Shown here piece after piece: positions 43,795-52,223 of a stretch of DNA of 60,865 bases (positions within the stretch are counted from its first letter, which is position 1; each line of letters opens with the position of its first letter). The notes under the pieces are model-generated. The model saw only the letters and a list, made by a program, of their open reading frames with translations. It had not been told where the DNA came from and did not search any database. The translations under genes and the position numbers were made by a program. Source of the stretch: Proteobacteria bacterium UBA6522 (lineage in GTDB: Bacteria; Pseudomonadota; Gammaproteobacteria; Steroidobacterales; Rariloculaceae); assembly GCA_002434915.1 (NCBI GenBank), contig DJLG01000177.1, forward strand, positions 5,001 through 65,865, in the 5' to 3' direction.

Positions 43795-44157
43795 TCACCC
43801 ATTTAATAGAATTCCAATAGTCTTCAAAGATAGTAAAGCCATAAAAATGAATAGTCCGGTCGTTGTGAGCGCCATAATCCATTTGGCCACTATTGACAAC
43901 TTATATCTCATTCTATCAATAAACGTTATGCCTAATTCCATCTCTTCTATGGGAGTAGAAAACATCTGTCCCACTACTAACAGGGACAGCATCCATAACA
44001 TTATTACGATGGAAATTAGCGAAAAAGTCTGGGTTCCATAAGGCCCCACATAAAACAAAAGCCCAAGAAATACGCAAATAGATCCTAATGCCAAACCCCA
44101 GATTATGAGTCTATTAGCATAAAGATGTCGGCCAAGAAAACTATAAAATTTAAGCAT
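43795..44157 (-). CDS. Small membrane protein of unknown function, upstream of the SelW-like gene
   Basis: Protein of 120 residues with three predicted membrane spans: about 17-37 (LIIWGLALGSICVFLGLLFY), 44-63 (FSLISIVIMLWMLSLLVVGQ) and 92-112. A short acidic cytosolic or periplasmic loop, STPIEEMELGITFIDRMRYK, separates spans 2 and 3. I do not recognise the family. Its stop lies 8 bp before the SelW-like start, so the pair is almost certainly translated from one message and may act together. Confidence 0.75.
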   Translation of the reverse strand: MLKFYSFLGRHLYANRLIIWGLALGSICVFLGLLFYVGPYGTQTFSLISIVIMLWMLSLLVVGQMFSTPIEEMELGITFIDRMRYKLSIVAKWIMALTTTGLFIFMALLSLKTIGILLNG

Positions 44158-44227
44158 GGACTTTCCTTTGCGCTATTTTCTTCCTTGTTTTATGAGGCTT
44201 TTGGTCATTTAATATATCAAGCCAAAC

Positions 44228-44719
44228 CTAGTCTAAAAGCAATTCATAAAGACACACATCTAAAGTTTTGCCAAACTTCTTGCCTACTTCCCTAAGAAAG
44301 CCAACATGGCTAAAACCCAAACTTCTACTGATGTGGATACTTGCTTCAGATCCCTCTGTTATTTGAGCGAGTAGAGCATGAAACCCTATTAAGCGTGCTG
44401 CACTAATAATTTCTCTCATCAAAGCCGTGCCAATCCCCTTACCTTGATGATTGATATTTACATAGAAGGAAATTTCTGCGGTGTCTTTGAAAGCATCGCG
44501 TTTCGACCAAGGCGATAGAGATGCCCAACCAACGACAACCTTGTTGAGCTCTGCCACATATAAGGGATACCTAGTACCTGTATGCTCTTCGAACCATTGT
44601 GCTTGTTGATTAATTAGTCTTGGATAAACATCAAAAGTGGCTGTTGTTGTTTTAATTGCTTCGTTATAAATGGCTGTTATTGAATCTAGATCGTCAATCC
44701 TAGCTAAGCGAATTTCCAT
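44228..44719 (-). CDS. GNAT family N-acetyltransferase
   Basis: Acetyl-CoA-dependent acyltransferase of 163 residues. The acetyl-CoA pyrophosphate loop is in NHQGKGIGTALMREII (Q/RxxGxG/A pattern), preceded by EISFYVNI and followed by HALLAQITEGSEASIHISRS and GFSHVGFLREVGKKFGK. The overall pattern resembles the phosphinothricin/methionine sulfoximine acetyltransferase (Pat/MnaT) branch, but the substrate cannot be inferred safely. It lies 70 bp upstream of the three-span membrane protein and SelW-like genes. Confidence 0.86.
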   Translation of the reverse strand: MEIRLARIDDLDSITAIYNEAIKTTTATFDVYPRLINQQAQWFEEHTGTRYPLYVAELNKVVVGWASLSPWSKRDAFKDTAEISFYVNINHQGKGIGTALMREIISAARLIGFHALLAQITEGSEASIHISRSLGFSHVGFLREVGKKFGKTLDVCLYELLLD

Positions 44720-44776
44720 CTTCTTATAGTTTCTTAATAAAAGTTTTTTCTGACAGCCTATTTGATAGTACCCATA

Positions 44777-46009
44777 TCAATGCATGTTGATGCTCTCACT
44801 GTGATTGAACCCGATGATACGAAGCGCTTCTTGAAGCTGACTATCATCACTTAACTCAATATCGCTATCCATACCACGATACTGACGCTTTGGGTGTTGC
44901 GCTGCCACAATAAAATCCGGCTTAATTCCCGTGCCATTTATAGAATCTCCAGAAGGCGTGAAATAATGCGAGGTGGTTAACTTTAAGGCTTCACCATTTA
45001 ATAGAGGGATAACTGTCTGGACGGAGCCTTTACCATAAGTCTGTTCTCCAACTAGGTGCGCACGATCATGGTCTCTCAAAGCTGCAGCAACAATCTCCGA
45101 AGCAGACGCAGACCCATTATTTACCAGTACTGCAACATCTATCCCTGAGAAAGTGTCGCCTGGTGTTGCATATTTTTCAAAACTCGCATCTTTCATGCGT
45201 CCACCAACACGCACAATCAATCCTTGTTCAAGAAAAGCGTCTGCCACTTCAACAGCTGCGTCTAAAACACCGCCAGGATTATTCCGAAGGTCTAGAATAA
45301 TCCCGCTTAATTCATTGCCGTCGCCCAAAACACTAAACGCCTCTTCAAGCTCTTTCCCAGTGCTGTCTGAAAACCCCATAAGCCTTATGTAGCCATAACC
45401 TCCACCAAGGTGCTCAGCTCTTACTGTCTTAACCTGAATATCTGCCCTAGTTAAAGCAAAGTGTAATGTTTCATCCAGCCCCTTTCTCTTTAATTCTAAA
45501 GTAACCGGTGTTCCTGATTGCCCGCGCATTCTGTTTACAGTTGCTTCTGTGTTTTCTATATCTACAGGCACATCGTTGACTGATATCACAATATCGCCTG
45601 ACAGAATTCCAGCCCGCTGTGCTGGAGTGCCGTCTAACGGCGCAACAACTCTTACTTGGCCATCCTCAAGACTAATATCAAGACCAACTCCAGCATATTG
45701 TCCAGTTGCACTTATCCGAATGCCCTCATAATCGTCGGCACTTAAAAAGCGGGAATGGCTATCAAGGCCTTCCAACATTCCGCCTATAGCCTTTTCTATC
45801 AGCGTAGAACCATCTAGCTCATCTACATACTCGTCACGAAGGCTTTCAAACACTTCGCCCAGAAGGCTAATCTGATCTTCGGATAATCGGTTGGACGAAA
45901 AATCAGTGTATCTATTGCCTTCTTTAAGCAAATACCCACCCGCAGAGGCCGCAAATCCGGCCACAGCGCCAAGCATCATCATTAAAATAATTCTACCTTT
46001 CAATAACAT
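44777..46009 (-). CDS. ctpA: C-terminal processing protease (S41, PDZ-containing)
   Basis: Periplasmic tail-specific protease. The frame opens at 46069 but ATG 46009 gives a normal signal sequence (MLLKGRIILMMMLGAVAGFA) and 410 residues. A PDZ domain follows (YAGVGLDISLEDGQVRVVAP), then the S41 core with the nucleophile Ser in NGSASASEIVAAAL and the Lys in GEQTYGKGSVQ. LDLRNNPGGVLDAAVEVAD is the family signature. It follows envC by 71 bp on the same strand, the common envC-ctpA pair that matures or regulates cell-wall hydrolases. Confidence 0.93.
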   Translation of the reverse strand: MLLKGRIILMMMLGAVAGFAASAGGYLLKEGNRYTDFSSNRLSEDQISLLGEVFESLRDEYVDELDGSTLIEKAIGGMLEGLDSHSRFLSADDYEGIRISATGQYAGVGLDISLEDGQVRVVAPLDGTPAQRAGILSGDIVISVNDVPVDIENTEATVNRMRGQSGTPVTLELKRKGLDETLHFALTRADIQVKTVRAEHLGGGYGYIRLMGFSDSTGKELEEAFSVLGDGNELSGIILDLRNNPGGVLDAAVEVADAFLEQGLIVRVGGRMKDASFEKYATPGDTFSGIDVAVLVNNGSASASEIVAAALRDHDRAHLVGEQTYGKGSVQTVIPLLNGEALKLTTSHYFTPSGDSINGTGIKPDFIVAAQHPKRQYRGMDSDIELSDDSQLQEALRIIGFNHSESINMH

Positions 46010-46080
46010 AGATAGAACACACCCTTGTTTCTGGACTGGGCACCTTAGCACACGAAAATAGCTCCTCAAATATTCTCATG

Positions 46081-47244
46081 CTATCTTTGATTTGATGGAG
46101 CCAACCATAGGCCCGGATCCATGGGCAATCCTTCATGTCGAATTTCAAAATATAGCGCTTGGCGGGCCTGGCCCCCAGAATCGCCTGCCTGTGCAATTGC
46201 TTCGCCCGGAGCCACCCAGTCTCCAGATTCCTTCAATATAGTTTCATTGTGTCCATAAAGACTCATGTAGCCATCGCCATGATCAACTATCACTAACAGC
46301 CCAAGCCCAGGCAACCAGTCTGCATATGCCACACGGCCTTGATGTATAGCCCTGACAGGGGTCCCTGATGGCGCGCCAATAAGCACGCCATTCCATGTCA
46401 ACTGACCTTCTTCACGTGAATCTCCATAGTTGTTGATAAGAGGTCCAGAAACAGGCCAAAGCAAAGTGCCTTTAATGCGTTCAAAATCTACATCTAAATC
46501 AATAGGAAAGTCAGACAGTAGTGCCCTAACCTCTTCAATAACCTGCCTGAGCCTTTCTTCCTCTTCGCGTAATCGTGCGATATCGCCACCTGCGCCTAAT
46601 ATGTCTGTCTCAATACGACTAATAGCTATTTGGCGCTCTTGACGAGCGCCTTCAAGCTCTAATAACTCTGTCTTTTGGGCGTCCTCCAAGCTTATAAGAC
46701 GCGAAAGAGAGTCGCGACTATTGCTCTCTAGCTCGGCTAAGTTAGCAGTCTCTGTGATGAAAATATTGACTCGTTCTCTTCGAGCTCGATTAAGATAATC
46801 ATAATAGATCATCATTCTGCCCAAGCGCGCCGGATTCTCCTGATTCAGGAGTAGCTTTAATTTTTCCTGTCTACCAGATAGATAGTTCATACGAACCTGG
46901 TTGGACAAGGCATCGCTCTCTCTAATGAGCTGCGCCTCAGCTGCCTCTATCTCAAGCCCCAAGGCCTGGGTTTGTTCTTGTTGGCCCCTAAGCTCTTCTT
47001 GAATAACCCTCAATTTTGTGGAACTAGATGATATTTCTACTTCTACTTGCCTTAACGCGCGGTGATTTCTATCACGCTCCACATTCTGCTCGGCTAGCTT
47101 CTCTTCTAACGTTCTGATCTGGTTGCGTACAACCTCTAAACTTTCTTCCTCAGGAGATTGCGCTACAGCAAAACAGACGATACAACACCACATTACCGCA
47201 AAAGCTTGAATATCTATCAGGTAACTATGCTTTTTTTCGTTCAT
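46081..47244 (-). CDS. envC: Murein hydrolase activator EnvC-like (M23 domain)
   Basis: Periplasmic protein of 387 residues: signal sequence (about 1-29), a long coiled coil (about 30-255) and a C-terminal LytM/M23 domain with WPVSGPLINNYGDSREEG and DHGDGYMSLYGHNETI. As in EnvC, catalytic zinc ligands appear incomplete, so it likely activates amidases at the septum instead of cutting murein itself. It lies upstream of ctpA and is divergent from the rhodanese gene. In Pseudomonas, gpmI lies between these two loci; here it is absent. Confidence 0.91.
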   Translation of the reverse strand: MNEKKHSYLIDIQAFAVMWCCIVCFAVAQSPEEESLEVVRNQIRTLEEKLAEQNVERDRNHRALRQVEVEISSSSTKLRVIQEELRGQQEQTQALGLEIEAAEAQLIRESDALSNQVRMNYLSGRQEKLKLLLNQENPARLGRMMIYYDYLNRARRERVNIFITETANLAELESNSRDSLSRLISLEDAQKTELLELEGARQERQIAISRIETDILGAGGDIARLREEEERLRQVIEEVRALLSDFPIDLDVDFERIKGTLLWPVSGPLINNYGDSREEGQLTWNGVLIGAPSGTPVRAIHQGRVAYADWLPGLGLLVIVDHGDGYMSLYGHNETILKESGDWVAPGEAIAQAGDSGGQARQALYFEIRHEGLPMDPGLWLAPSNQR

Positions 47245-47332
47245 GGCGTAGTACAGTTTAGCGAGTGAATTTTATAAATGCTCGGCTGTTATACTCTCGC
47301 GCCCTGGATTTGCAGTACCTTCGGAGAAATAA

Positions 47333-47749
47333 ATGGACCAACTGGTAGAATTTGCAGATAACAACAGGCTTCTTGTTCTAGCGCTGCTGGCTTCATGGGC
47401 AGGGGTTATGTTTTACGAAATGAAGCTCAAAGCTACTACGCTTTCTCAGGTTTCCACTACAGATGCCGTTCGCATTATCAATAAAGGCGCCACTATTATT
47501 GATGTACGGACTGATGATGCATATGACGGAGGACACATTGTGAATGCTAAGAATATTACGCTTAGCTCTATTCAAGCTGACCAAAATGTATACAAAAAAA
47601 AGAATAAACTACTATTAACCGTCTGTGAAAATGGCATCAACTCTAGTAAAGCAGCAAACCTTCTGCGTAAGGCTGGGTTTGAAAACGCTTTTAGCCTTAA
47701 AGGTGGGCTACGACAATGGCGTACCGATAATATGACACTGGTCAAATGA
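47333..47749 (+). CDS. Membrane-anchored rhodanese-domain protein
   Basis: Protein of 138 residues with an N-terminal span (about 11-28) and one rhodanese domain: VRIINKGATIIDVRTDDAYDG, GHIVNAKNI and the catalytic loop LTVCENGINSSKAA with Cys 98. It resembles YibN, which sits upstream of grxC and secB in E. coli. GGAG precedes ATG 47333 by a suitable distance. Its stop overlaps grxC as ATGA. Sulfur-transfer acceptor unknown. Confidence 0.9.
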   Translation: MDQLVEFADNNRLLVLALLASWAGVMFYEMKLKATTLSQVSTTDAVRIINKGATIIDVRTDDAYDGGHIVNAKNITLSSIQADQNVYKKKNKLLLTVCENGINSSKAANLLRKAGFENAFSLKGGLRQWRTDNMTLVK

Positions 47750-48027
47750 ACGCAGACGGCCCAAGCTCTAGCCATGTTGTTATCTATTCTTCGCCTCTCT
47801 GTGGATATTGCGAAGCAGCGGTGCGTCTTCTAAAAATGAAGGAAGCAGTATTTCTTGAGATAAATGTGTTACAAAACCCACGGAGCAAGGAAGAGATGGT
47901 TAAACTAAGCGGACGGAAAACTGTCCCTCAAATCTTTATTGGCGGACAACCGATCGGCGGTTACACCGAACTAAATGAATTAGAAATGACAGGAAAATTA
48001 AGCTCACTACTGGTAGAAGCGTCCTAA
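47746..48027 (+). CDS. grxC: Glutaredoxin 3
   Basis: Dithiol glutaredoxin of 93 residues with the active site C19-G-Y-C22 (SSPLCGYCEAAVRLL) instead of the usual CPYC. The cis-Pro loop GRKTVPQIFIGGQPIGGYTEL is intact and provides glutathione binding. It is coupled to the rhodanese gene by ATGA and precedes secB by 60 bp. Gly in place of Pro in the active site is expected to shift the redox potential somewhat. Confidence 0.94.
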   Translation: MNADGPSSSHVVIYSSPLCGYCEAAVRLLKMKEAVFLEINVLQNPRSKEEMVKLSGRKTVPQIFIGGQPIGGYTELNELEMTGKLSSLLVEAS

Positions 48028-48087
48028 CGACATTACGATCACTACAAAACCTAATTAGCTCATTATATTACGGAGACTCTCAAGCAC

Positions 48088-48579
48088 ATGACAGAAAAAA
48101 AGTCTGCGGACAATCAAAACAAACAGCTTGTGTTACAGAAAATCTATATTAAGGATTTCTCTTTTGAATCACCTAGGGCACCTGAGATATTCAAAGCTGA
48201 TATGTCTCCACAAACTGAACTAAATATTAGGTCAAGCTCTAAGGAAGTAGGAGAAAATGCTCAAGAGGTTAGCCTTACCCTTACTGTCGAAGCCAAAGAA
48301 AACGATAAGGCACTGTTTCTGGTAGAACTAGAGCAAGCTGGTGTATTTATTATGCAAGGCTATACGGAAGAGGAGCGCCAGATGCTGGTTGGAAGCTACT
48401 GCCCTAATGCGTTGTACCCCTTTGCTCGGGAGGCTGTTTCTGATGTGGTCACACGTGGTGGTTTTCCACAATTATTGTTGCAGCCCATTAATTTTGATGC
48501 TCTTTACGCTAAAGCGATGCAAGAACAGTCGCAAAAAAATGGCGATCAAAGCTCAGCCCCTTCCAAGGCTACTCATTAG
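48088..48579 (+). CDS. secB: Protein-export chaperone SecB
   Basis: Tetrameric chaperone of 163 residues that keeps preproteins unfolded and delivers them to SecA. Family stretches are LQKIYIKDFSFESPRAPEIF, the VSLTLTVEAK strand, LVELEQAGVFIMQGY and CPNALYPFAREAVSDVVTRG, which includes the SecA-binding acidic surface. ACGGAGA precedes ATG 48088. It is followed immediately by gpsA, as in E. coli. Confidence 0.95.
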   Translation: MTEKKSADNQNKQLVLQKIYIKDFSFESPRAPEIFKADMSPQTELNIRSSSKEVGENAQEVSLTLTVEAKENDKALFLVELEQAGVFIMQGYTEEERQMLVGSYCPNALYPFAREAVSDVVTRGGFPQLLLQPINFDALYAKAMQEQSQKNGDQSSAPSKATH

Positions 48580-48596
48580 GTAGCTGAGCTACTTCC

Positions 48597-49598
48597 ATTA
48601 ACTTACCTAACCGAATTGCTGTCTTAGGTTCCGGCTCTTGGGGCACGGCACTAGCCATTCACTTCGCACGTATAGGTCGCCCAACAATCCTATGGGGAAT
48701 TGAGGAAGAAGAGATCAAAGCTATGGAGCGGAGCCGGTACAATGACCTGTATCTGCCAGGAGCACACTTTCCTGACGCTCTGCAAGTTACGACCAATATT
48801 GATGATGCGCTCATTGGAGCCGAAGATGTTCTAATTGTAGTTCCTAGTCATGCGCTTCGAGAAACCCTTGAGAGATTAAAAAACTCCTCTCAGTCTATTA
48901 AGCATTTAACCTGGGCAACAAAGGGATTTGAAACTGAAACCGGACTGCTGCCGCATCAGGTAGTTAGGCAGGTAATGGGCACTAGCTTACCAATGGCCGT
49001 TATCTCTGGCCCAACCTTTGCATCCGAAGTAGCAGCAGGATTGCCTAGCGCTGTATCCATAGCCTCAACAACCGAAGCTAATGCGAATCGTCTTGCTCAA
49101 GCTATCAGCACAGATACTTTCCGCGCCTATACAGCTAAAGATATCGTTGGTGTTGAGGTTGGCGGCGCTACTAAAAATGTTCTTGCGATCGGAGCAGGAA
49201 TATCCGATGGGCTAGGCTTTGGAGCCAATACTCGTATAGCAATGATAACGCGCGGACTAATCGAAATGACACGGCTTGGGTTAGCCTTAGGCGCCCAGAA
49301 AGACACCTTTATCGGACTATCCGGTATGGGTGACCTTGTTTTGACTTGTTCAGATGATCAGTCTCGCAATCGCCGTTTTGGTCTAGGCCTTGCTGATGGC
49401 GCCAGTGTTGAAGGCCTACGCAGAAAAATTGGGCAAGTTGTTGAAGGCTACTATGCAGCAAGAGCAGTTTACAAAGTAGCAAAAAAACTAGAAGTAGAAA
49501 TGCCAATTGTAGAGCAGATATATCGTGTCATATATGACAAGCTCGAGCCGAAAGAGGCCGTGGCTAATCTATTAGGACGCCCTTTAACGCCCGAATAA
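48597..49598 (+). CDS. gpsA: NAD(P)-dependent glycerol-3-phosphate dehydrogenase, probable ATT start
   Basis: Converts dihydroxyacetone phosphate to sn-glycerol 3-phosphate for phospholipid synthesis. The first ATG (48723) would remove the whole NAD-binding motif. The same frame upstream encodes IAVLGSGSWGTALAIHFARI, the GxGxxG core, and is open from the in-frame TGA at 48585-48587. No ATG, GTG or TTG occurs between; the only plausible initiators are ATT 48597 or ATT 48615. ATT 48597 gives 333 residues, with a weak GAG at 48586-48588. Conserved regions further on are SGPTFASEVA, GGATKNVLAIGAGISDGLG, GLSGMGDLVLTC and SRNRRFG. Alternatives are an assembly error or a shorter inactive protein. 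Confidence 0.85.
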   Translation: MNLPNRIAVLGSGSWGTALAIHFARIGRPTILWGIEEEEIKAMERSRYNDLYLPGAHFPDALQVTTNIDDALIGAEDVLIVVPSHALRETLERLKNSSQSIKHLTWATKGFETETGLLPHQVVRQVMGTSLPMAVISGPTFASEVAAGLPSAVSIASTTEANANRLAQAISTDTFRAYTAKDIVGVEVGGATKNVLAIGAGISDGLGFGANTRIAMITRGLIEMTRLGLALGAQKDTFIGLSGMGDLVLTCSDDQSRNRRFGLGLADGASVEGLRRKIGQVVEGYYAARAVYKVAKKLEVEMPIVEQIYRVIYDKLEPKEAVANLLGRPLTPE

Positions 49599-49609
49599 AT
49601 TTATATGCC

Positions 49610-50074
49610 TTATGCAATCTCATGAAAGCCTTGCTGCCTCCATGCTTCATAAAGAACTATGGCTGCAGCATTGCTCAAATTCAGACTACGATTTCCATGC
49701 TTAAGAGGAATTCTAAGGATCTGTTCAGGCGGCATACTAGTTAGTACCTCTTTGGGTAATCCTCGAGTCTCGGGTCCAAAAAGAAATGCGTCACCAGGCG
49801 TAAACTCTTTGTCGAAAAAACTGTTTTCTCCCTTAGTGCTTAAAGCAAAAACCCGTCTGGGTTGTAGTGTCTCCAAGCATTTTTCGAGCGATACATGCTC
49901 CATCACACATGTTAATTCATGGTAATCAAGTCCTGCCCGTCGGAGGCTTCGTTCTTCCATTTGAAACCCGAGCGGATGTATTAGATGTAATTCTGCTCCA
50001 GCATTGGCGCAAAGACGAATAATATTCCCCGTGTTTGGAGGAATCTCAGGTTGGTATAAAATTAAATGAAACAC
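49610..50074 (-). CDS. trmL: tRNA (cytidine/uridine-2'-O-)-methyltransferase TrmL
   Basis: SPOUT-class methyltransferase of 154 residues that 2'-O-methylates the wobble position 34 of leucine tRNAs. The N-terminal YQPEIPPNTGNIIRLCAN, the central FLFGPETRGLP and the knot segment NRSLNLSNAAAIVLYEAWRQ are diagnostic. It is convergent with gpsA (11 bp) and divergent from the dihydroorotate dehydrogenase gene. trmL next to secB-gpsA is a common gammaproteobacterial arrangement. Confidence 0.94.
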   Translation of the reverse strand: MFHLILYQPEIPPNTGNIIRLCANAGAELHLIHPLGFQMEERSLRRAGLDYHELTCVMEHVSLEKCLETLQPRRVFALSTKGENSFFDKEFTPGDAFLFGPETRGLPKEVLTSMPPEQILRIPLKHGNRSLNLSNAAAIVLYEAWRQQGFHEIA

Positions 50075-50147
50075 TTGAGTATTCTATGGCCTTAGTCGTC
50101 ACGCTCCGACATAATGAGATCATCAAAATGCCCATATCACATTAAAC

Positions 50148-51089
50148 ATGAGTGGCCCCCTTGCGATGGAATTCTGTGGGCTAAAATTGTCCTCTCCTGT
50201 GATACTTCTATCGGGATGTGTTGGGTTTGGCGAAGAATACACCCGAATAGAGGGTTTCTCGAACCTTGATGTTGGAGCTATCGTGTTAAAGGGCACAACG
50301 CTAGAGCCACGTTTAGGCAATCCTGCCCATCGCGTATGGGAAACGCCTTCTGGCATGCTTAATGCTATTGGCCTTCAAAACCCAGGTGTTAAAAAAGTTA
50401 TTACAGATATTCTTCCAAGCTTAAATTTTGATGAAACACGCTTCATTGCAAATGTTTGCGGCTCCACCATCGAAGAATACGCAGAGGTTACACGTTATTT
50501 TGATGATTCTCCGATTGATGCAATGGAAATCAACATTTCATGTCCTAATGTAAAAGAAGGTGGCGTTGCTTTTGGCAATAACCCGGATATGTCTGCGCGT
50601 GTTGTTGAGGCCTGTCGAAACTTTACAAACAAACCCCTAATAACAAAATTATCGCCAAATCAAACCGATATTGCTGCAAATGCTAAGGCATGCATTAATG
50701 CTGGCACTGATGCTTTTTCCGTTATCAACACCATAATGGGCATGGCAATTGACATTGAGACACAGAAACCCATCATCGGTAATGTACAAGGAGGCCTCTC
50801 TGGGCCGGCAATTCGTCCAATTGCCCTGCTCAAGGTTCATCAAGTATATGGTGTTGCTGCGCTTCATGGGATACCCATTATAGGACAGGGGGGAATGGAA
50901 ACTGCGTCTGATGCGATCGAGTTTTTGTTGGCAGGCGCCACTACAGTGGGATTGGGTACAGGGCTTTTTTATGATCCGCTAGCGGCAAAAAGGATTAATA
51001 GGGGCATTGGGAATTATCTTAGGACTCATAATTTTGAATCTATCTCTGACATCGTTGGCGGTCTAGATTTAGGTGTAACAAGAAAATAA
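50148..51089 (+). CDS. pyrD: Dihydroorotate dehydrogenase, class 1B-type catalytic subunit
   Basis: FMN-dependent enzyme of 313 residues that oxidises dihydroorotate to orotate. The catalytic base is Cys 132 in EINISCPNVKEGG, which marks class 1; class 2 enzymes, usual in gammaproteobacteria, use Ser and have an N-terminal membrane helix, which is absent here. K48 in VLKGTT, NAIGLQNPG and GVQGGLSGPAIRPIAL-like NVQGGLSGPAIRPIAL support class 1B. Class 1B normally needs the iron-sulfur subunit PyrK for NAD use; no pyrK is adjacent. Starts at ATG 50148 (or 50166). Ends 2 bp from the convergent GTPase gene. Confidence 0.88.
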   Translation: MSGPLAMEFCGLKLSSPVILLSGCVGFGEEYTRIEGFSNLDVGAIVLKGTTLEPRLGNPAHRVWETPSGMLNAIGLQNPGVKKVITDILPSLNFDETRFIANVCGSTIEEYAEVTRYFDDSPIDAMEINISCPNVKEGGVAFGNNPDMSARVVEACRNFTNKPLITKLSPNQTDIAANAKACINAGTDAFSVINTIMGMAIDIETQKPIIGNVQGGLSGPAIRPIALLKVHQVYGVAALHGIPIIGQGGMETASDAIEFLLAGATTVGLGTGLFYDPLAAKRINRGIGNYLRTHNFESISDIVGGLDLGVTRK

Positions 51090-51091
51090 AA

Positions 51092-52117
51092 CTAGCGCAT
51101 ATGCAGCTCAACCACGTCTTCGTCAGCCAACAGATGTTCTGGTCCAACTTGCTGCCCATCATAGACTTCCTTTCCCCAAGCGCGTGCATATTTGAGCGAT
51201 CCAGCCAAATCCTTATGAACTAGACGTGCTACATCCAATACATTCGAACCTCTACGTAGAGTAAAAGGCCTATCCTTTTGTGGTGGTTTTCCAGGTGCCT
51301 TGGTGTAAATACGGACGATATTTAAGCCATCAAAAAGTACCCCTCCAACCTTTTGAAGCCCTTCTCCGCTATGTGTTGATGTAACTAGAGACGGAAACTC
51401 AATATTTAGCAAATCCTTTAAGGCCTGTAACACGGCCGGATCAGGATCGAGATCATATTTGTTTGCAATGAGCAGCGTCGGCAAAACAACACGAAAGGGG
51501 TCTGGCTCATCTTTCTCCTCTAAAGCAGGTTCATGGCTAGAGGATAACCACTGTTCTAATAAGGCAACTTTTATCTCTTTTAGGCGATCCAAAATGACCT
51601 CAACATGTTCCGTACACTCCGGATCGGCAATATCCAATACCAATAATGCTGCATCCGCGGGATGTAAGGCCTCCATCAGCCAGCTTGGCATGTAATCGGC
51701 TGATAATGGCGGCAGATCTATTAGCTGAAAACTTATGTCCTCAAACGGCAACATTCCAGGCATTGGCTCATGGGTTGTAAAAGGATAAGGGCCAATCTCT
51801 GCCCTAGACCCAGTAAGCTTTGCATGAAGACTGGATTTGCCTGAATTTGGCGGGCCCAACAAAGCGATTTGGGCAGCGCCCTCTTTGCGCACGCTATGAA
51901 CAGGGCCAGAACGGTTTCCGCCTTTCTTAGGTCCAACTAGTTGCTCGGACAGTTGTTTAATGCGGCTTTTAATATCTGCTTGGAGGTTTTCTGTACCTTT
52001 ATGCTTAGGAATTGTGCTCAGCATTTCCTTAAGGCACGCCAAACGTTCTCGCTCATCACGAGCTGAACGAAACTCTTGTTCAGCTTTCTTGTAGGCTGGA
52101 CTTAGATTGGTAGGCAT
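51092..52117 (-). CDS. Obg/DRG-like GTPase with C-terminal TGS domain
   Basis: P-loop GTPase of 341 residues. A coiled N-terminus (about 1-60, KKAEQEFRSARDERERLACL) precedes the G domain: G1 GPPNSGKSS (88-96), a G2-like YPFTTHEPMPG, G3 QLIDLPPL (DLPP in place of DxxG) and G4 NKYD in LLIANKYDLD. The C-terminus, from RPFTLRRGSNVLDVARLVHK to LLADEDVVELHMR, is a TGS domain. This layout resembles archaeal/eukaryotic DRG proteins more than bacterial ObgE, which carries an N-terminal Obg fold. Probably ribosome or RNA linked; role unknown. Confidence 0.8.
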   Translation of the reverse strand: MPTNLSPAYKKAEQEFRSARDERERLACLKEMLSTIPKHKGTENLQADIKSRIKQLSEQLVGPKKGGNRSGPVHSVRKEGAAQIALLGPPNSGKSSLHAKLTGSRAEIGPYPFTTHEPMPGMLPFEDISFQLIDLPPLSADYMPSWLMEALHPADAALLVLDIADPECTEHVEVILDRLKEIKVALLEQWLSSSHEPALEEKDEPDPFRVVLPTLLIANKYDLDPDPAVLQALKDLLNIEFPSLVTSTHSGEGLQKVGGVLFDGLNIVRIYTKAPGKPPQKDRPFTLRRGSNVLDVARLVHKDLAGSLKYARAWGKEVYDGQQVGPEHLLADEDVVELHMR

Positions 52118-52223
52118 GTTGTCCTCTTATTGAGCCATTATGCTCTAGCCTATTACTATAGGCATGCCAATGACCTAATAATTAGCATATCCGATTGTAA
52201 CCACCTTTTTACTGGGTACTGTA

